NCBI RefSeq assembly: GCF_009827495.1
Contig: NZ_WTZA01000001.1
Coordinates: 930,001-994,000, forward strand
Reading direction: 5' to 3'
DNA length: 64,000 nt
Source of the DNA: Tsuneonella aeria
GTDB lineage: Bacteria > Pseudomonadota > Alphaproteobacteria > Sphingomonadales > Sphingomonadaceae
In this document: one piece after another, positions 27,274 to 36,624 of the stretch
Numbering within the stretch: position 1 is the stretch's first letter
Layout: the number at the start of each line of letters is the position of its first letter
The notes under the pieces: model-generated
What the model was told of the DNA's origin: nothing
Databases searched by the model: none
What the model saw: the letters and a program-made list of their open reading frames with translations, nothing else
Program-made: the position numbers and the translations under genes

Positions 27274-27480
27274 CTATCGGGCGTCTGAGAGCTGCTCGGC
27301 GGGGGAGCGCCCTTCCCCGTCGGGCACGGTCCAGATCGCCACGTTGACCAGCGCCACCGCAGCTAGCACCAGCATCAGCGCGGCCTGACGCCGCATCCCC
27401 GGCCGGCGCCAGATCCAGGCCGCCCCCAGCGCCAGGGCGATCGCGGCCAGCATCAGGATCGAAAGAACGGTATTGAGCAT
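27274..27480 (-). CDS. Small two-span membrane protein, unknown function
   Basis: A 68-residue product with two hydrophobic helices (TVLSILMLAAIALALGAAWIW and AALMLVLAAVALVNVAIW) separated by a basic RRPGMRRQ loop, and a short polar tail. The codon pattern agrees with neighbouring genes, but there is no clear Shine-Dalgarno and I recognise no family. It is convergent with the TonB-like gene, 6 bp away. Confidence 0.5.
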   Translation of the reverse strand: MLNTVLSILMLAAIALALGAAWIWRRPGMRRQAALMLVLAAVALVNVAIWTVPDGEGRSPAEQLSDAR

Positions 27481-27585
27481 CGCTGCGGCATAGCGCGTCC
27501 CGCCGCGCCGGAACAGCCGCCCGGGTCAGCCGTTTCAGAAACCATCGGCCGGATGGGGTCGCTTCGCTATGGGAGTATTTGGGCA

Positions 27586-27987
27586 ATGAGCATTTTCGGC
27601 AAGATCAAGGACGCGATTTTCGGCAAGGCGAAGGCCGCACCGGCCCCCGCCCCCACGCTTGACACCACGCAGGCGCCGGGCTCGCCCCCGCCGTCTCCCA
27701 CGCCCACGGCGCAGCCTTCACAGGCCGCGGCCGCACCCCTGATCGATGTCGAGAACCACCTCGATTCGATGGCCGGCGCGGATCGCCTCAACTGGCGCAC
27801 CTCGATCGTCGACCTGATGAAGCTGCTGGGGATCGATTCCGATTACGAAGCGCGCAAAGCGCTGGCGACCGAACTGGGGCGCAACGATTACTCGGGATCG
27901 GCGGAGGACAACGTCTGGCTGCACCGCAAGGTCATGAGCGAATTGTCCCGCAACGGCGGCAAGGTGCCGGCCGAATTCATCGACTGA
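27586..27987 (+). CDS. DUF3597 domain protein
   Basis: A 133-residue cytoplasmic protein. A short basic start (MSIFGKIKDAIFGKAKA) leads to a Pro/Ala/Thr-rich linker (about 18-55), then the DUF3597 domain: DVENHLDSMAGADRLNWRTSIVDLMKLLGIDSDYEARKALATELG and a final HRKVMSELSRNGGKVP. The ATG at 27586 matches the family start; an upstream ATG at 27553 adds unrelated residues. Function is unknown. Confidence 0.8.
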   Translation: MSIFGKIKDAIFGKAKAAPAPAPTLDTTQAPGSPPPSPTPTAQPSQAAAAPLIDVENHLDSMAGADRLNWRTSIVDLMKLLGIDSDYEARKALATELGRNDYSGSAEDNVWLHRKVMSELSRNGGKVPAEFID

Positions 27988-28000
27988 TCGCGGTTTGACA

Positions 28001-28026
28001 GCAGGTGCGCTCCCTTGCACACCTGC
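28001..28026. repeat. Inverted repeat before the DUF885 gene
   Basis: GCAGGTG (28001-28007) and CACCTGC (28020-28026) form a perfect 7-bp stem with a 12-base loop, 4 bases before the ATG at 28031. It could hinder translation of the DUF885 gene or act as a weak terminator; there is no T-tract. Confidence 0.4.
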
Positions 28027-28030
28027 CGTG

Positions 28031-29851
28031 ATGCATCACACGTCATTCCATCTCTCGCGCCGTCAGGCCCTCGCCGGGCTTGGCGGCGTTTCCGCGCTCG
28101 CCCTTGCTGGATGCAAGACCACCACGGGCCTTGCCGCCACCGATCCGGCTGCCTTGCTGGACGACATCGCGTGGAACCTGCTGCGCCACTCGCCCGAAAC
28201 GGCGACCAGCCTGGGCGTCGACACCGGCGCCCACGCCGCGCTCCGCGGCCGCTTGTCGGACCGGTCGGCCCAGGGCCAGCGCGCACTCGCCGAAACGCTC
28301 CGCCGCGATCTCTCCCGGGCCCGGGCGGTCGACACTGCCGGGCTCGATCCGGCCACGCGCACGAGTTTCGAAGTGGTGGAGAGCGCCTACTCAACGGCGC
28401 TTGACGGCTTTGCCCTGCCGTATGGCGACGTGGCCGTCGGCGGCTGGCGGAACAGCCCTTACGTCGTGATCCAGAACGTCGGGGCCTATCTCGACCTGCC
28501 GCGCTTCATGGAATCGCAGCATCCCGTGCGCGATGCGACGGACGCGGAAGCCTATCTCGCGCGGCTGGCAGCCATCCCGGCCGTTCTCGACGGAGAGCTC
28601 GGCCGCATCCGCGATGCGCGGGGGAAGGGCCTGGTTCCGCCGGGCTTCCTGCTGGACAAGGCGATCGGGGCGATGGAAGGCTCGATTGCCGACGCGCGCA
28701 AGGCTGATGGCGGCTATGTCAGCGGGCTCACCAGCCGCACCGCGCAGATACCCGGCAACTGGAAAGCCAGGGCGCAGGCGCTCATGCCGCCGATCGTCGC
28801 CGCGCTCGAACGCCAGCTCGCCGAACTCAAGACGGAGCGGGGGGTTGCCGACATGGACCCCGGCATGTGGAGCCAGCCGCGCGGCGACGAATACTACGCC
28901 TGGGCGCTCCGTGCCGCCACCACCACGCGCCTGACCCCGGACGAGATCCACGCGATCGGCCTCCGCGAGCTCGACGAGATTCACGCGCGGATGGACAGGC
29001 TGCTCCGTGATGCCGGCTACGCGCAGGGCTCGGTGGGCGCGCGGATGCGGCAGCTGGCCGAGGACCCGCGCTACAAGTTCAAGGAGGGCGATCCCGGCCG
29101 CGCCGAGATCATGGCGTTTATCGACGAGCGCCTGAAATGGATCACCGCGCAGATGCCGCGCGCCTTCAACACCGTGGTCAGCCCCAACATGGAAGTGCGC
29201 CGCCTGCCGCTGGCGGAAGAACCGGGCGGCCCCGGCGCCTATGGCGGTGCGGGATCGAAGGACGGGACGATCCCGGGGCGGATGTGGATCAACCTGCGCA
29301 CCACGGACCTGCACCGGAAATACGACCTGCCGACGCTGACTCACCACGAGATGGTGCCCGGCCACATCTGGGAAGGGGAATATTCGAACAAGCTGCCGCT
29401 GATCCGGTCGGTCCTCTCGTTCAGCGCATTTTCCGAAGGGTGGGCGCTTTACGCGGAGCAACTTGCGGACGAGCTCGGCGCCTACGACGCGAACCCGCAA
29501 TGGCGGCTGGGGTATCTCCAGAGCCAGGCCTTCCGCGCCTGCCGGCTGGTCGTGGACACCGGCCTCCACCACAAGCGCTGGAGCCGGCAGCAGGGCGTCG
29601 ATTTCTTCGTCACCCGGAACGGCGACAACGCGGAGTCGGTGGCGAGCGAGGTGGATCGGTACTGCTCGTGGCCGGGCCAGGCCTGCGCCTACAAGACCGG
29701 CCACAGCGAAATTGTCCGCCAGCGCGCCCGGGCGCAAGCTGCGCTGGGGCCCCGCTACGACCTCAAGGATTTCAACCAGGCAGTGGTGGACGGCGGCAAC
29801 GTGCCGATGGACGTCCTGGCGCGGACCGTCGACCGGTATATCGCCGCCTGA
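28031..29851 (+). CDS. DUF885 lipoprotein (putative metallopeptidase-like)
   Basis: A 606-residue exported protein. The leader has a twin-arginine-like SRRQALAGLGG and ends in a lipobox LALAGC (Cys 28), implying Tat export and lipid anchoring. The DUF885 body shows MWINLRTTDLHRKYDLPTLTHHEMVPGH (His pair and H-x3-PGH near residue 438), EGWALYAEQLADELGAY, and WPGQACAYKTGH. The HE..GH arrangement resembles zinc peptidases of the gluzincin type, but activity has not been shown for most members. ATG 28031 was preferred to a TTG at 27995. Confidence 0.85.
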   Translation: MHHTSFHLSRRQALAGLGGVSALALAGCKTTTGLAATDPAALLDDIAWNLLRHSPETATSLGVDTGAHAALRGRLSDRSAQGQRALAETLRRDLSRARAVDTAGLDPATRTSFEVVESAYSTALDGFALPYGDVAVGGWRNSPYVVIQNVGAYLDLPRFMESQHPVRDATDAEAYLARLAAIPAVLDGELGRIRDARGKGLVPPGFLLDKAIGAMEGSIADARKADGGYVSGLTSRTAQIPGNWKARAQALMPPIVAALERQLAELKTERGVADMDPGMWSQPRGDEYYAWALRAATTTRLTPDEIHAIGLRELDEIHARMDRLLRDAGYAQGSVGARMRQLAEDPRYKFKEGDPGRAEIMAFIDERLKWITAQMPRAFNTVVSPNMEVRRLPLAEEPGGPGAYGGAGSKDGTIPGRMWINLRTTDLHRKYDLPTLTHHEMVPGHIWEGEYSNKLPLIRSVLSFSAFSEGWALYAEQLADELGAYDANPQWRLGYLQSQAFRACRLVVDTGLHHKRWSRQQGVDFFVTRNGDNAESVASEVDRYCSWPGQACAYKTGHSEIVRQRARAQAALGPRYDLKDFNQAVVDGGNVPMDVLARTVDRYIAA

Positions 29852-29866
29852 CGGCTAAGCGCGGCG

Positions 29867-30409
29867 CTAGCGGCGCAGCATCCCGGTCACGACCTGGCCG
29901 AGGATGCCGCCGAGGGCTCCGCCCATCGCGCCGCCGCCCAGCCCGCCCAGCCCGCCTGCCGCAACGCCGGTCCCGCCCTTGCCGCGCATCATGTAGCCGA
30001 CGACGGCCATGGCCAGAATCGGCAGCATCTTCTTCAGGAGTTCCGGCGGCAGGCCGGTCGATCCCGCCGCTTCTTCCGCAACGCCGCGGCTGACATCCTT
30101 GTTGCCGAATATCTGGCCCAGGATGTCGTTGCCCGGCTGGCTGTTGGTCGGTTCCGGCTTGAGCACCGCGTCGAACAGACCGCCACCGCTCCCGCCGCCC
30201 AGCACGCCGCCCAGGATATCGGCAAGCCCGCCGCCGCCGGTGCTGCCACTGCGCACGCCGCCGGCGCCGACCTGGTTGCGGCCCAGGCCCGCCACAATCG
30301 CGGGGAGCAGCGCGCTCGCCGCCTGTTTCGCAGTCCCTTCGTCAACGCCCAGTTCGCGGGCCATCGATCCGATCGCGCCGCTGTCGTACAGTGCCTGGCT
30401 CATGTTCAT
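29867..30409 (-). CDS. DUF937 (YidB-like) protein
   Basis: A 180-residue protein of the DUF937 family. The N-terminal helical part reads SMARELGVDEGTAKQAASALLPAIVAGLGR, as in YidB. Low-complexity Gly tracts follow (GGGGLADILGGVLGGGSGGG and a Gly/Ala-rich end). A second DUF937-like motif is VSRGVAEEAAGSTGLPPELLKKMLPILAMAVVGYMM. The role is unknown. Two close ATGs exist; 30409 is favoured by GGGAG 9 bases upstream. Confidence 0.78.
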   Translation of the reverse strand: MNMSQALYDSGAIGSMARELGVDEGTAKQAASALLPAIVAGLGRNQVGAGGVRSGSTGGGGLADILGGVLGGGSGGGLFDAVLKPEPTNSQPGNDILGQIFGNKDVSRGVAEEAAGSTGLPPELLKKMLPILAMAVVGYMMRGKGGTGVAAGGLGGLGGGAMGGALGGILGQVVTGMLRR

Positions 30410-30534
30410 CGCGGGTGTCTCCCTCACGCGGCCCGGGACCGGGCGCTTCGGGTGAACAACGTCGCGCGGATGCGGCGGGTTCCGCGTGGCGGACGCGCGG
30501 CGCCATGGCAGATCACCATTCGTGCCGGGCAAGC

Positions 30535-30566
30535 AAAAGCCCCGGTCCGGTTTCCCGGCCGGGGCT
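30535..30566 (-). terminator. Rho-independent terminator of pckA
   Basis: Read on the minus strand, AGCCCCGG ... CCGGGGCT forms an 8-bp perfect stem with a nested CCGG-GAAA-CCGG loop, followed at once by TTTTGC. It lies 23 bp after the pckA stop, so it is the normal end of that transcript. Confidence 0.85.
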
Positions 30567-30589
30567 CTCCTCTCCAAGGCTGAAATCCG

Positions 30590-32212
30590 TCAGGCGGCCT
30601 GGACGTGCGCGTTGGGGGCGCTGTCCCGCACGCCCTGGTCCACATGCTCTTCGAACTGGGCGAAGTTGTCCACGAACAGCTGCACCAGCTTTTCAGCCGT
30701 GCGATCGTATTCCACCGGATCGGCCCAGGCGGCGCGCGGGTCGAGCAGCTTGCTGTCCACTCCGGGCACGCTGACCGGCACTTCGAAACCGAAGTTGGGG
30801 TCCTTGCGGAATTCGGCGTCGTTCAGGCTGCCATCGAGCGCGGCGTTGAGCAGGGCGCGGGTCGCCTTGATGGGCATGCGCTTGATGCCGGGTTCGGTCG
30901 CCTTGCCGCCCGACCAGCCGGTGTTGAGCAGCCAGCACTGCACGTTACCCTTGGCGATCCGCTCTTTCAGCAGGTTGCCGTAAATGCTCGGGTGGCGGGG
31001 CATGAAGGGCGCGCCGAAGCAGGTGCTGAACGTCGCTTCCGGCTCGGTCACGCCGATCTCCGTGCCGGCGACCTTGGCGGTGTAGCCCGACAGGAAGTGA
31101 TACATCGCCTGGTCCGGCGTGAGCCGCGCGATCGGGGGCAGCACGCCGAACGCGTCGGCGGTCAGCATGATCACGTTGGACGGCACGGGGCCGAGGTTCT
31201 TTTCCGACGTGTTGGGAATGAACTCGATCGGATAGGCGCCGCGGCTGTTTTCGGCCAGGCTGGCGTCGTCGAAGTCCAGTTCGCCGTTCTCGTCCATTAC
31301 GACGTTTTCCAGCACCGTGCCGAACATCTGCGTGGTGGCGTAGATCTCCGGTTCCGCTTCGGGCGAAAGCCGGATCATCTTGGCGTAGCAGCCGCCTTCG
31401 AAGTTGAAGACCGCCGTATCGGACCAGCCGTGCTCGTCATCGCCGATCAGCGTGCGGCTGGCGTCGGCCGACAGCGTCGTCTTGCCGGTGCCCGACAGGC
31501 CGAAGAACACCGCCGTCTTGCCGTCGGGCCCGATGTTGGCGCTGCAGTGCATCGGCATCACGCCTTGCGCGGGGAGCAGGTAGTTGAGGATGCCGAACAC
31601 GCTCTTCTTCATTTCGCCGGCATACTTGGTGCCGCCGATGAGGATCAGCTTTTCGGAAAAGCTGACGGCGATCACCGTCTCGCTGCGGCAGCCGTGGCGT
31701 TCCGGATCCGCCCGGAAGCTCGGCAGGTCGATGATCGTGTATTCGGGCGCGAAATCCGTCAGTTCGTCAGCCGTGGGGCGCACCAGCAGGGTGCGGATGA
31801 ACAGGTTGTGCCAGGCAAGTTCGTTCACCACGCGCACGTTGACGCGGTGTTCCGGCTGCGACCCGCCGAACAGGTCGGCCACGTAGAGCGTGTCCTTGTC
31901 CCCCAGCGCGGCCATGAAATCGGCCTTCAGGTTGGCGAAGTGTTCCGGCGACATGGGCACGTTCACCTTGCCCCAGTGCACGGTGCCTTCCGTTTCGGCA
32001 TCGCGGACGATGTACTTGTCCTTCGCGCTGCGGCCGGTGTGCTTGCCCGTTTCCACGACCAGCGCGCCATGCTTCGACAGGCGCCCTTCGCCGCCCGCAA
32101 CGGCGAGATCGACCAGCGCCTTCGTATCGAGGTTCGCGCGGATTTCGGCAGAGGTGGCGATGCCCTGGTCGGACAAGGTATGGGCGAGCGGGGCGTTCAC
32201 GGCTGTCTCCAT
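30590..32212 (-). CDS. pckA: ATP-dependent phosphoenolpyruvate carboxykinase
   Basis: A 540-residue gluconeogenic enzyme converting oxaloacetate and ATP to phosphoenolpyruvate, ADP and CO2. It shows the kinase-1a loop [13 protein letters not shown], the kinase-2 acid in LIGDDEHGW, the PCK signature [16 protein letters not shown], and the substrate loop RSAKDKYIV. The ATG at 32212 is the usual choice; the GTG at 32200 has a better Shine-Dalgarno (GGAG 6 bases ahead), so the true start is uncertain by 4 codons. It faces chvI across 176 bp; in some alphaproteobacteria pckA is controlled by ChvI, which the layout supports. Confidence 0.95.
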   Translation of the reverse strand: METAVNAPLAHTLSDQGIATSAEIRANLDTKALVDLAVAGGEGRLSKHGALVVETGKHTGRSAKDKYIVRDAETEGTVHWGKVNVPMSPEHFANLKADFMAALGDKDTLYVADLFGGSQPEHRVNVRVVNELAWHNLFIRTLLVRPTADELTDFAPEYTIIDLPSFRADPERHGCRSETVIAVSFSEKLILIGGTKYAGEMKKSVFGILNYLLPAQGVMPMHCSANIGPDGKTAVFFGLSGTGKTTLSADASRTLIGDDEHGWSDTAVFNFEGGCYAKMIRLSPEAEPEIYATTQMFGTVLENVVMDENGELDFDDASLAENSRGAYPIEFIPNTSEKNLGPVPSNVIMLTADAFGVLPPIARLTPDQAMYHFLSGYTAKVAGTEIGVTEPEATFSTCFGAPFMPRHPSIYGNLLKERIAKGNVQCWLLNTGWSGGKATEPGIKRMPIKATRALLNAALDGSLNDAEFRKDPNFGFEVPVSVPGVDSKLLDPRAAWADPVEYDRTAEKLVQLFVDNFAQFEEHVDQGVRDSAPNAHVQAA

Positions 32213-32278
32213 GCGCGAGATGCGGGGTTCATCGGTGCGACCGGGCGCCTGCACACGCGTGCCAGCGGCCCTGCCCGG

Positions 32279-32307
32279 CGCATAGTCGGCAAAGCGATTC
32301 TCGTCAA
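32279..32307 (-). promoter_or_regulatory. pckA promoter with a GANTC site in the spacer
   Basis: TTGACG (32307-32302) and TATGCG (32284-32279), minus strand, are 17 bp apart and about 67 bp before the pckA ATG. A GATTC (GANTC) sits within the spacer at 32296-32300, so CcrM methylation could touch this promoter. Confidence 0.55.
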
Positions 32308-32388
32308 ACCGGGGTCAGGGGCGCGTCTCCGGGCTCTGTCGCCGCGGGTTTTATTGTCAGCCCAGCCGGTTGGCGCTAGGCCCGCGTG

Positions 32389-33141
32389 ATGCACGACGAA
32401 CGGCCGACGAACGCGGAAGCTCAACCCGGCGACCGGCGCACGATCGCCCTGGTCGATGACGACCGCAACATCCTGACCACGGTGTCCATCGCGCTGCAGG
32501 CCGATGGCTTCGCGACGCGGGTCTATTCCGATGGCGAGGCCGCGCTGAAGGCATTGCGCGAGAATCCGCCCGATCTCGCCGTCTTCGACATCAAGATGCC
32601 GCGCATGGACGGGATGGAGCTGCTGCGCCGGGTGCGCGCCTACAGCGATCTGCCGGTGATCTTCCTCACCAGCAAGGACGACGAAGGGGACGAGGAAGCC
32701 GGCTTCGAGATGGGCGCCGACGATTACATCGCCAAGCCGTTCAGCCTGCGCCTGCTGATCGCCCGCATCCGCGCGCTGCTGCGCCGCACCGGTGCCGGCG
32801 GCGGCGAAGCCGGCGAACATGGCGAGCCGGAGCCCGGCCCGGTGATCGAGCGCGGCCGCCTGCACATGGATCCCTCGCGCCACCAGGTGAACTGGGACGG
32901 GCGCCCCGTCTCCCTCACCGTAAGCGAGTTCCTGATCCTCGAGGCGCTGGCCCAGCGCCCTGGCGTCATCAAGAGCCGCAACCAGTTGATGGACGCTGCC
33001 TACCCCGACGACGTGTTCGTGGACGACCGGACGATCGACAGCCATATCAAGCGGATGCGGCGCAAGTTCCGCAGCGTGGACGACAATTTCGGCGCGATCG
33101 AGACCCTCTACGGCGCGGGCTACAGCTTCTCTGATGGCTAG
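32389..33141 (+). CDS. chvI: Response regulator ChvI
   Basis: A 250-residue OmpR/PhoB-type regulator. The receiver domain (about 15-135) has LVDDDRN and the phospho-acceptor Asp 67 in VFDIKMP, with a Lys in IAKPF. The winged-helix DNA-binding domain (about 155-245) contains [23 protein letters not shown] and [16 protein letters not shown]. ChvI with ChvG senses acidity or envelope stress in alphaproteobacteria and controls metabolism and cell-envelope genes. The ATG at 32389 follows a GTG at 32386; either could be used. Confidence 0.93.
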   Translation: MHDERPTNAEAQPGDRRTIALVDDDRNILTTVSIALQADGFATRVYSDGEAALKALRENPPDLAVFDIKMPRMDGMELLRRVRAYSDLPVIFLTSKDDEGDEEAGFEMGADDYIAKPFSLRLLIARIRALLRRTGAGGGEAGEHGEPEPGPVIERGRLHMDPSRHQVNWDGRPVSLTVSEFLILEALAQRPGVIKSRNQLMDAAYPDDVFVDDRTIDSHIKRMRRKFRSVDDNFGAIETLYGAGYSFSDG

Positions 33142-33146
33142 CCCCG

Positions 33147-34721
33147 ATGGCTGACGGCGATGGCGGCCAATCGGCCGCGCGCATGGCGTTCATCCCGGGC
33201 CGCCGGCTGTCGCTGACACCGCGGCTCCTGATCATCAACCTGCTGCCCCTGCTGCTGCTGGGCGGCGGGGTGTTCTACCTCGACAGCTATCGCAAGCAGC
33301 TGCTCAACGAACGCTACAAGATGGCGCGGGTGGAAGCGCAGATCACGGCCGAGGCGCTGGCGGGTGCGAGCCGCGAACGGCAGGAAGCGTTGCTGGTCCA
33401 GATCGGCAAGGAACAGAAGATGCGCCTGCGCATGTTCGATGCCGAAGGGAACCTGTGGGCCGACAGCTTTGCCCTGGGCCAACCAAGCTTCGCGTTCGAT
33501 ACGCCGGGCGACGAAACCTGGCAGGAAAACCTCGCCCGCTGGCTCGACCGCGCGGTGGATACCATCGTCGGCGCCGATCCGATCACCGACTATGTCGAGC
33601 CCGAGGAAGTCACTGCCGACGCCTGGCCCGAACTGCAGCGCGCGCGGGAAGAGAACCTGACCCGGATCGAGCTGCGCGATGCGCCCGACGGCACGCCCGT
33701 CATCAACACGGCGGCCCCGGTGGGCCTGCGCGGCGCCACGCTGCTGACCACCCGCAACGCGGTCGACATCACGCTGGAGGTGCGCGAGGCGCGCAGCACG
33801 CTGATGTCGGCGGTTCTGCTGGCGCTGGCGATGTCCACCCTGCTGTCGCTTTACATGGCGCGCACGATCGTGACCCCGCTGCGCATGCTGGCCAAGGCGA
33901 CCAACCGCGTGCGGCAAGGCCGCGAACGCGAGGTGGAGGTGCCCCGCCTGCCCGCCCGCCGCGACGAGATCGGCCAGCTCGCCCGCGCCATATCCGACAT
34001 GACCCAGGCGCTGCGCCAGCGGATCGACGCGGTGGAACATTTCGCGGCGGACGTGGCGCACGAGATCAAGAACCCCCTCGCCAGCCTGCGCAGTGCACTC
34101 GAATCGCTGGCCGCGGTCGACGACCCTGGCTTGCGCCGCCAGTTGACCGATATCGCCGCGCACGACGTGCGGCGGATCGACCGGCTGGTGAGCGAGATTT
34201 CCGAAGCGAGCCGCATCGATGCCGAACTGAGCCGCGCCACGTTCGAAGCGATCGACCTTGCCCAGCTTGCCGCCAACATCGTCGGCCGGCGCGAAACGCG
34301 CGGTCAGAACGGCGGGCACACGATCACCATGACTCACCCGCGCGAAGAGACGGTGGTCATGGGCGTGCCGGTGCGGCTGGAACGGGTGATCGACAACCTG
34401 CTCGACAACGCCGTGTCGTTCTCTCCCGACGGGGCCCCTATCGCCCTCGCCATCGAGCGCGACGGCCACCTCGTCACCCTCTCCGTCAGCGACGAAGGCC
34501 CCGGCATTCCGGAGGAAGCGCGCGAGAAGGTGTTCCGCCGGTTCCATTCCGATCGTCCGGAAAGCGAAGGGTTCGGCCAGCATAGCGGTCTCGGCCTGTT
34601 CATCGCACGCACCATTGCCGAAGGGCACGACGGCACCCTGATCGCCGAAGGGCACGATGACGGCCGATCCGGCGCCTGCCTCGTCCTCACGCTGCCAGAG
34701 GCGCGGGCCCGCCGCCAATGA
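33147..34721 (+). CDS. chvG: Sensor histidine kinase ChvG
   Basis: A 524-residue inner-membrane kinase. Two transmembrane segments (about 24-46, LIINLLPLLLLGGGVFYL; and about 215-235, LMSAVLLALAMSTLLSLYM) bracket a periplasmic sensor domain. A HAMP linker, the phospho-acceptor His 305 in VAHEIKNPLASLRSA, an N-box DNLLDNAV, a G1 box SVSDEGPGIP and GLGLFIARTIAEGH follow. It starts 5 bp behind chvI and its stop overlaps hprK (ATGA), so signalling and PTS regulation share one transcript. Confidence 0.93.
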   Translation: MADGDGGQSAARMAFIPGRRLSLTPRLLIINLLPLLLLGGGVFYLDSYRKQLLNERYKMARVEAQITAEALAGASRERQEALLVQIGKEQKMRLRMFDAEGNLWADSFALGQPSFAFDTPGDETWQENLARWLDRAVDTIVGADPITDYVEPEEVTADAWPELQRAREENLTRIELRDAPDGTPVINTAAPVGLRGATLLTTRNAVDITLEVREARSTLMSAVLLALAMSTLLSLYMARTIVTPLRMLAKATNRVRQGREREVEVPRLPARRDEIGQLARAISDMTQALRQRIDAVEHFAADVAHEIKNPLASLRSALESLAAVDDPGLRRQLTDIAAHDVRRIDRLVSEISEASRIDAELSRATFEAIDLAQLAANIVGRRETRGQNGGHTITMTHPREETVVMGVPVRLERVIDNLLDNAVSFSPDGAPIALAIERDGHLVTLSVSDEGPGIPEEAREKVFRRFHSDRPESEGFGQHSGLGLFIARTIAEGHDGTLIAEGHDDGRSGACLVLTLPEARARRQ

Positions 34722-35146
34722 ACCTGCGCCAGTTCACCGCCGTTGCCATAGGGGGGCGCGCGCTGTTGCTGGACGGCCCGCCGGGCGCGGGCAAATCGAC
34801 CCTGGCGCTCCAGTTGATCGACCGCGGCGCGGTGCTGGTGGGGGACGATGGTATCGCGATCGAACGGCGCGGCGATGCCGTGTGGGCCGCGCCGCCGCCT
34901 GCCACCCGTGGCCTTTTGGAACTGCGCGGGATCGGCATCGCCAGCCTGCCCGCGTGCGAAGCGCCGGTCGCGCTGATCCTGCGCCTCGGCATCGATGGCC
35001 CGCGCCTTGTCGAGCGGGCGGAGATGGCGGGGATCGAAGGCGTGCCCATCCCTGCCTTGCCGTTCGACGCGCACCATTCCGCCGCCGCGCTGCGGGCAGA
35101 GCACGCCCTGGCCATGCACGGCCTGCCCCGTTACGCGCCGCGATAG
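34718..35146 (+). CDS. hprK: HPr kinase/phosphorylase, short alphaproteobacterial form
   Basis: A 142-residue protein holding only the catalytic domain of HprK. Walker A is LDGPPGAGKSTLALQL; the acidic GDDGIAIER and the K3-like LLELRGIGI follow. The N-terminal domain of Gram-positive HprK is absent, which is normal for this group. It phosphorylates a serine on HPr, linking carbon state to regulation. HPr itself is encoded three genes downstream. Confidence 0.9.
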   Translation: MNLRQFTAVAIGGRALLLDGPPGAGKSTLALQLIDRGAVLVGDDGIAIERRGDAVWAAPPPATRGLLELRGIGIASLPACEAPVALILRLGIDGPRLVERAEMAGIEGVPIPALPFDAHHSAAALRAEHALAMHGLPRYAPR

Positions 35147-35192
35147 CCGGGCGGGCTTGCACTCGCCCCCGGGCCGGGCGCAATGCTGCGCG

Positions 35193-36125
35193 ATGACCGG
35201 CGAATCGTCCCTTTCCCAAGACCTGTCGAAGCAGCGGGTGGTGCTTGTCACCGGGCTCAGCGGCGCGGGCAAGACAACGGCGCTGCGGGTGCTGGAAGAC
35301 CTCGGCTGGGAAGCGATCGACAACTTCCCAATCCGCCTGCTCGAACGTCTCGTGGTGAGCGAGGCGACGAGCGGGGAACCGCGCCCGCCCCTGGCCGTCG
35401 GCTTCGATTCGCGCACCCGCGGCTTCGTGCCGCAGCAGATCATCGCCCGCTGGAAAAAGCTGGCCGCGCGCGACGATCTCGACGTGACGACCCTGTTCCT
35501 TGATTGCAGCGGGGCGGAGCTGGAACGCCGTTACAACGAAACGCGCCGCCGCCACCCGATGGCCCTGGGCCGCCCGGTGCTGGAAGGCATCCAGGCGGAA
35601 CGTGAGCTGCTGGAACCCCTGCGCCGCTGGGCGGAGGCGGTGATCGACACGACCGCGCTGTCCTCCAGCGACCTGCAGCAGGCGATGCGCCACCGATTTG
35701 CCGATGCGCCGGAAGAAGGGATGGCGATCAGCGTGTCCAGCTTCGGCTTTGCCCGCGGCATGCCGCCGCTTGCGGACCTGGTGTTCGACATGCGCTTCCT
35801 CGACAACCCGCACTGGGACCCGGAGCTGCGCCTTCTTACCGGGCTCGATGCATCCGTCTCGGCCCACATCATGCGCGATCCGGGGTGGGAGGATGCCTTT
35901 ACCCGCATCCGCGACCTCGTCCGCACGCTGCTGCCACGCTATGCGGCGCAAGGGAAAACCTACGTCAACATCGCGTTCGGCTGCACCGGGGGGCGGCACC
36001 GGTCGGTCCACACCGCCGAGGCGATGGCGCAGGCCTTGCGCGAGGAGGGTTTTTCGCCCACTGTGATCCATCGCAACCTGGGATCCCGTGCTGCCGACCA
36101 GCTCGAAAGGGCGCCGCAACATTGA
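35193..36125 (+). CDS. rapZ: RNase adapter RapZ / YvcJ-type nucleotide-binding protein
   Basis: A 310-residue P-loop protein. Walker A is VTGLSGAGKTTALRVLEDLGW, the central part includes GFDSRTRGF, LDCSGAELERRYNETRRRHP, and the C-terminal domain retains DMRFLDNPHW and YVNIAFGCTGGRHRSVHTAE. In E. coli RapZ steers RNase E to an amino-sugar sRNA; the role in alphaproteobacteria is not settled. The fixed position between hprK and the PTS genes argues for a part in carbon/nitrogen PTS control. Confidence 0.92.
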   Translation: MTGESSLSQDLSKQRVVLVTGLSGAGKTTALRVLEDLGWEAIDNFPIRLLERLVVSEATSGEPRPPLAVGFDSRTRGFVPQQIIARWKKLAARDDLDVTTLFLDCSGAELERRYNETRRRHPMALGRPVLEGIQAERELLEPLRRWAEAVIDTTALSSSDLQQAMRHRFADAPEEGMAISVSSFGFARGMPPLADLVFDMRFLDNPHWDPELRLLTGLDASVSAHIMRDPGWEDAFTRIRDLVRTLLPRYAAQGKTYVNIAFGCTGGRHRSVHTAEAMAQALREEGFSPTVIHRNLGSRAADQLERAPQH

Positions 36126-36195
36126 CGATCCCGTTACGTATCCGTGGCGCGAGGTGGGCGCCGGTGTCTGCCGAGAACGAACCAAGTCGCACATT

Positions 36196-36624
36196 ATGAT
36201 CGGATTGATACTGGTCACCCACGGCCGCCTAGCCGAGGAATTCGTCAGCGCGATGGAACATGTCGTGGGGCCCCAGGCGGCCATCGCGACGATCTCCATC
36301 GGGCCGAGTGACGACATGGAGCGGCGCCGTCGTGAAATCGCCGCGGCGATCGCGGAGGTCGACAGTGGTGACGGGGCGATCATCCTGACCGACCTGTTCG
36401 GCGGCACCCCCTCCAACCTTGCCATCTCGCTGCTCGATGCCGGGCGCGTCGAGGTGATCGCGGGCATCAACCTGCCGATGCTGATTCGCCTGGCCGGCGC
36501 GCGCAAGTCGATGACCGTGACGGATTCGGTGAAGGCGGCGCGCGATGCGGGCAAGAGCTACATCACCATCGCATCGGAATTCCTCTCGCCCGGCGATTGC
36601 GAAAAGAAGCGGGTCGGCGCTTGA
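36196..36624 (+). CDS. PTS IIA component (mannose/EIIA-Man type)
   Basis: A 142-residue PTS phosphocarrier of the EIIA-Man fold. The phosphorylated His is His 9 in LVTHGRLAEE. Other landmarks are LTDLFGGTPSNLAISLL and the late ESP-like VIAGINLPMLIRLAG. In alphaproteobacteria this protein stands alone without transporter subunits and acts as a regulator. The ATG at 36196 has no good Shine-Dalgarno; an upstream ATG at 36088 in the rapZ 3' end gives an unrelated extension. The stop overlaps the HPr start (TTGA). Confidence 0.9.
   Translation: MIGLILVTHGRLAEEFVSAMEHVVGPQAAIATISIGPSDDMERRRREIAAAIAEVDSGDGAIILTDLFGGTPSNLAISLLDAGRVEVIAGINLPMLIRLAGARKSMTVTDSVKAARDAGKSYITIASEFLSPGDCEKKRVGA

Noticed and set aside
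30605..32389. Open frame of 594 codons antisense to pckA
   Set aside because: Same shadow effect; pckA motifs are complete on the minus strand.
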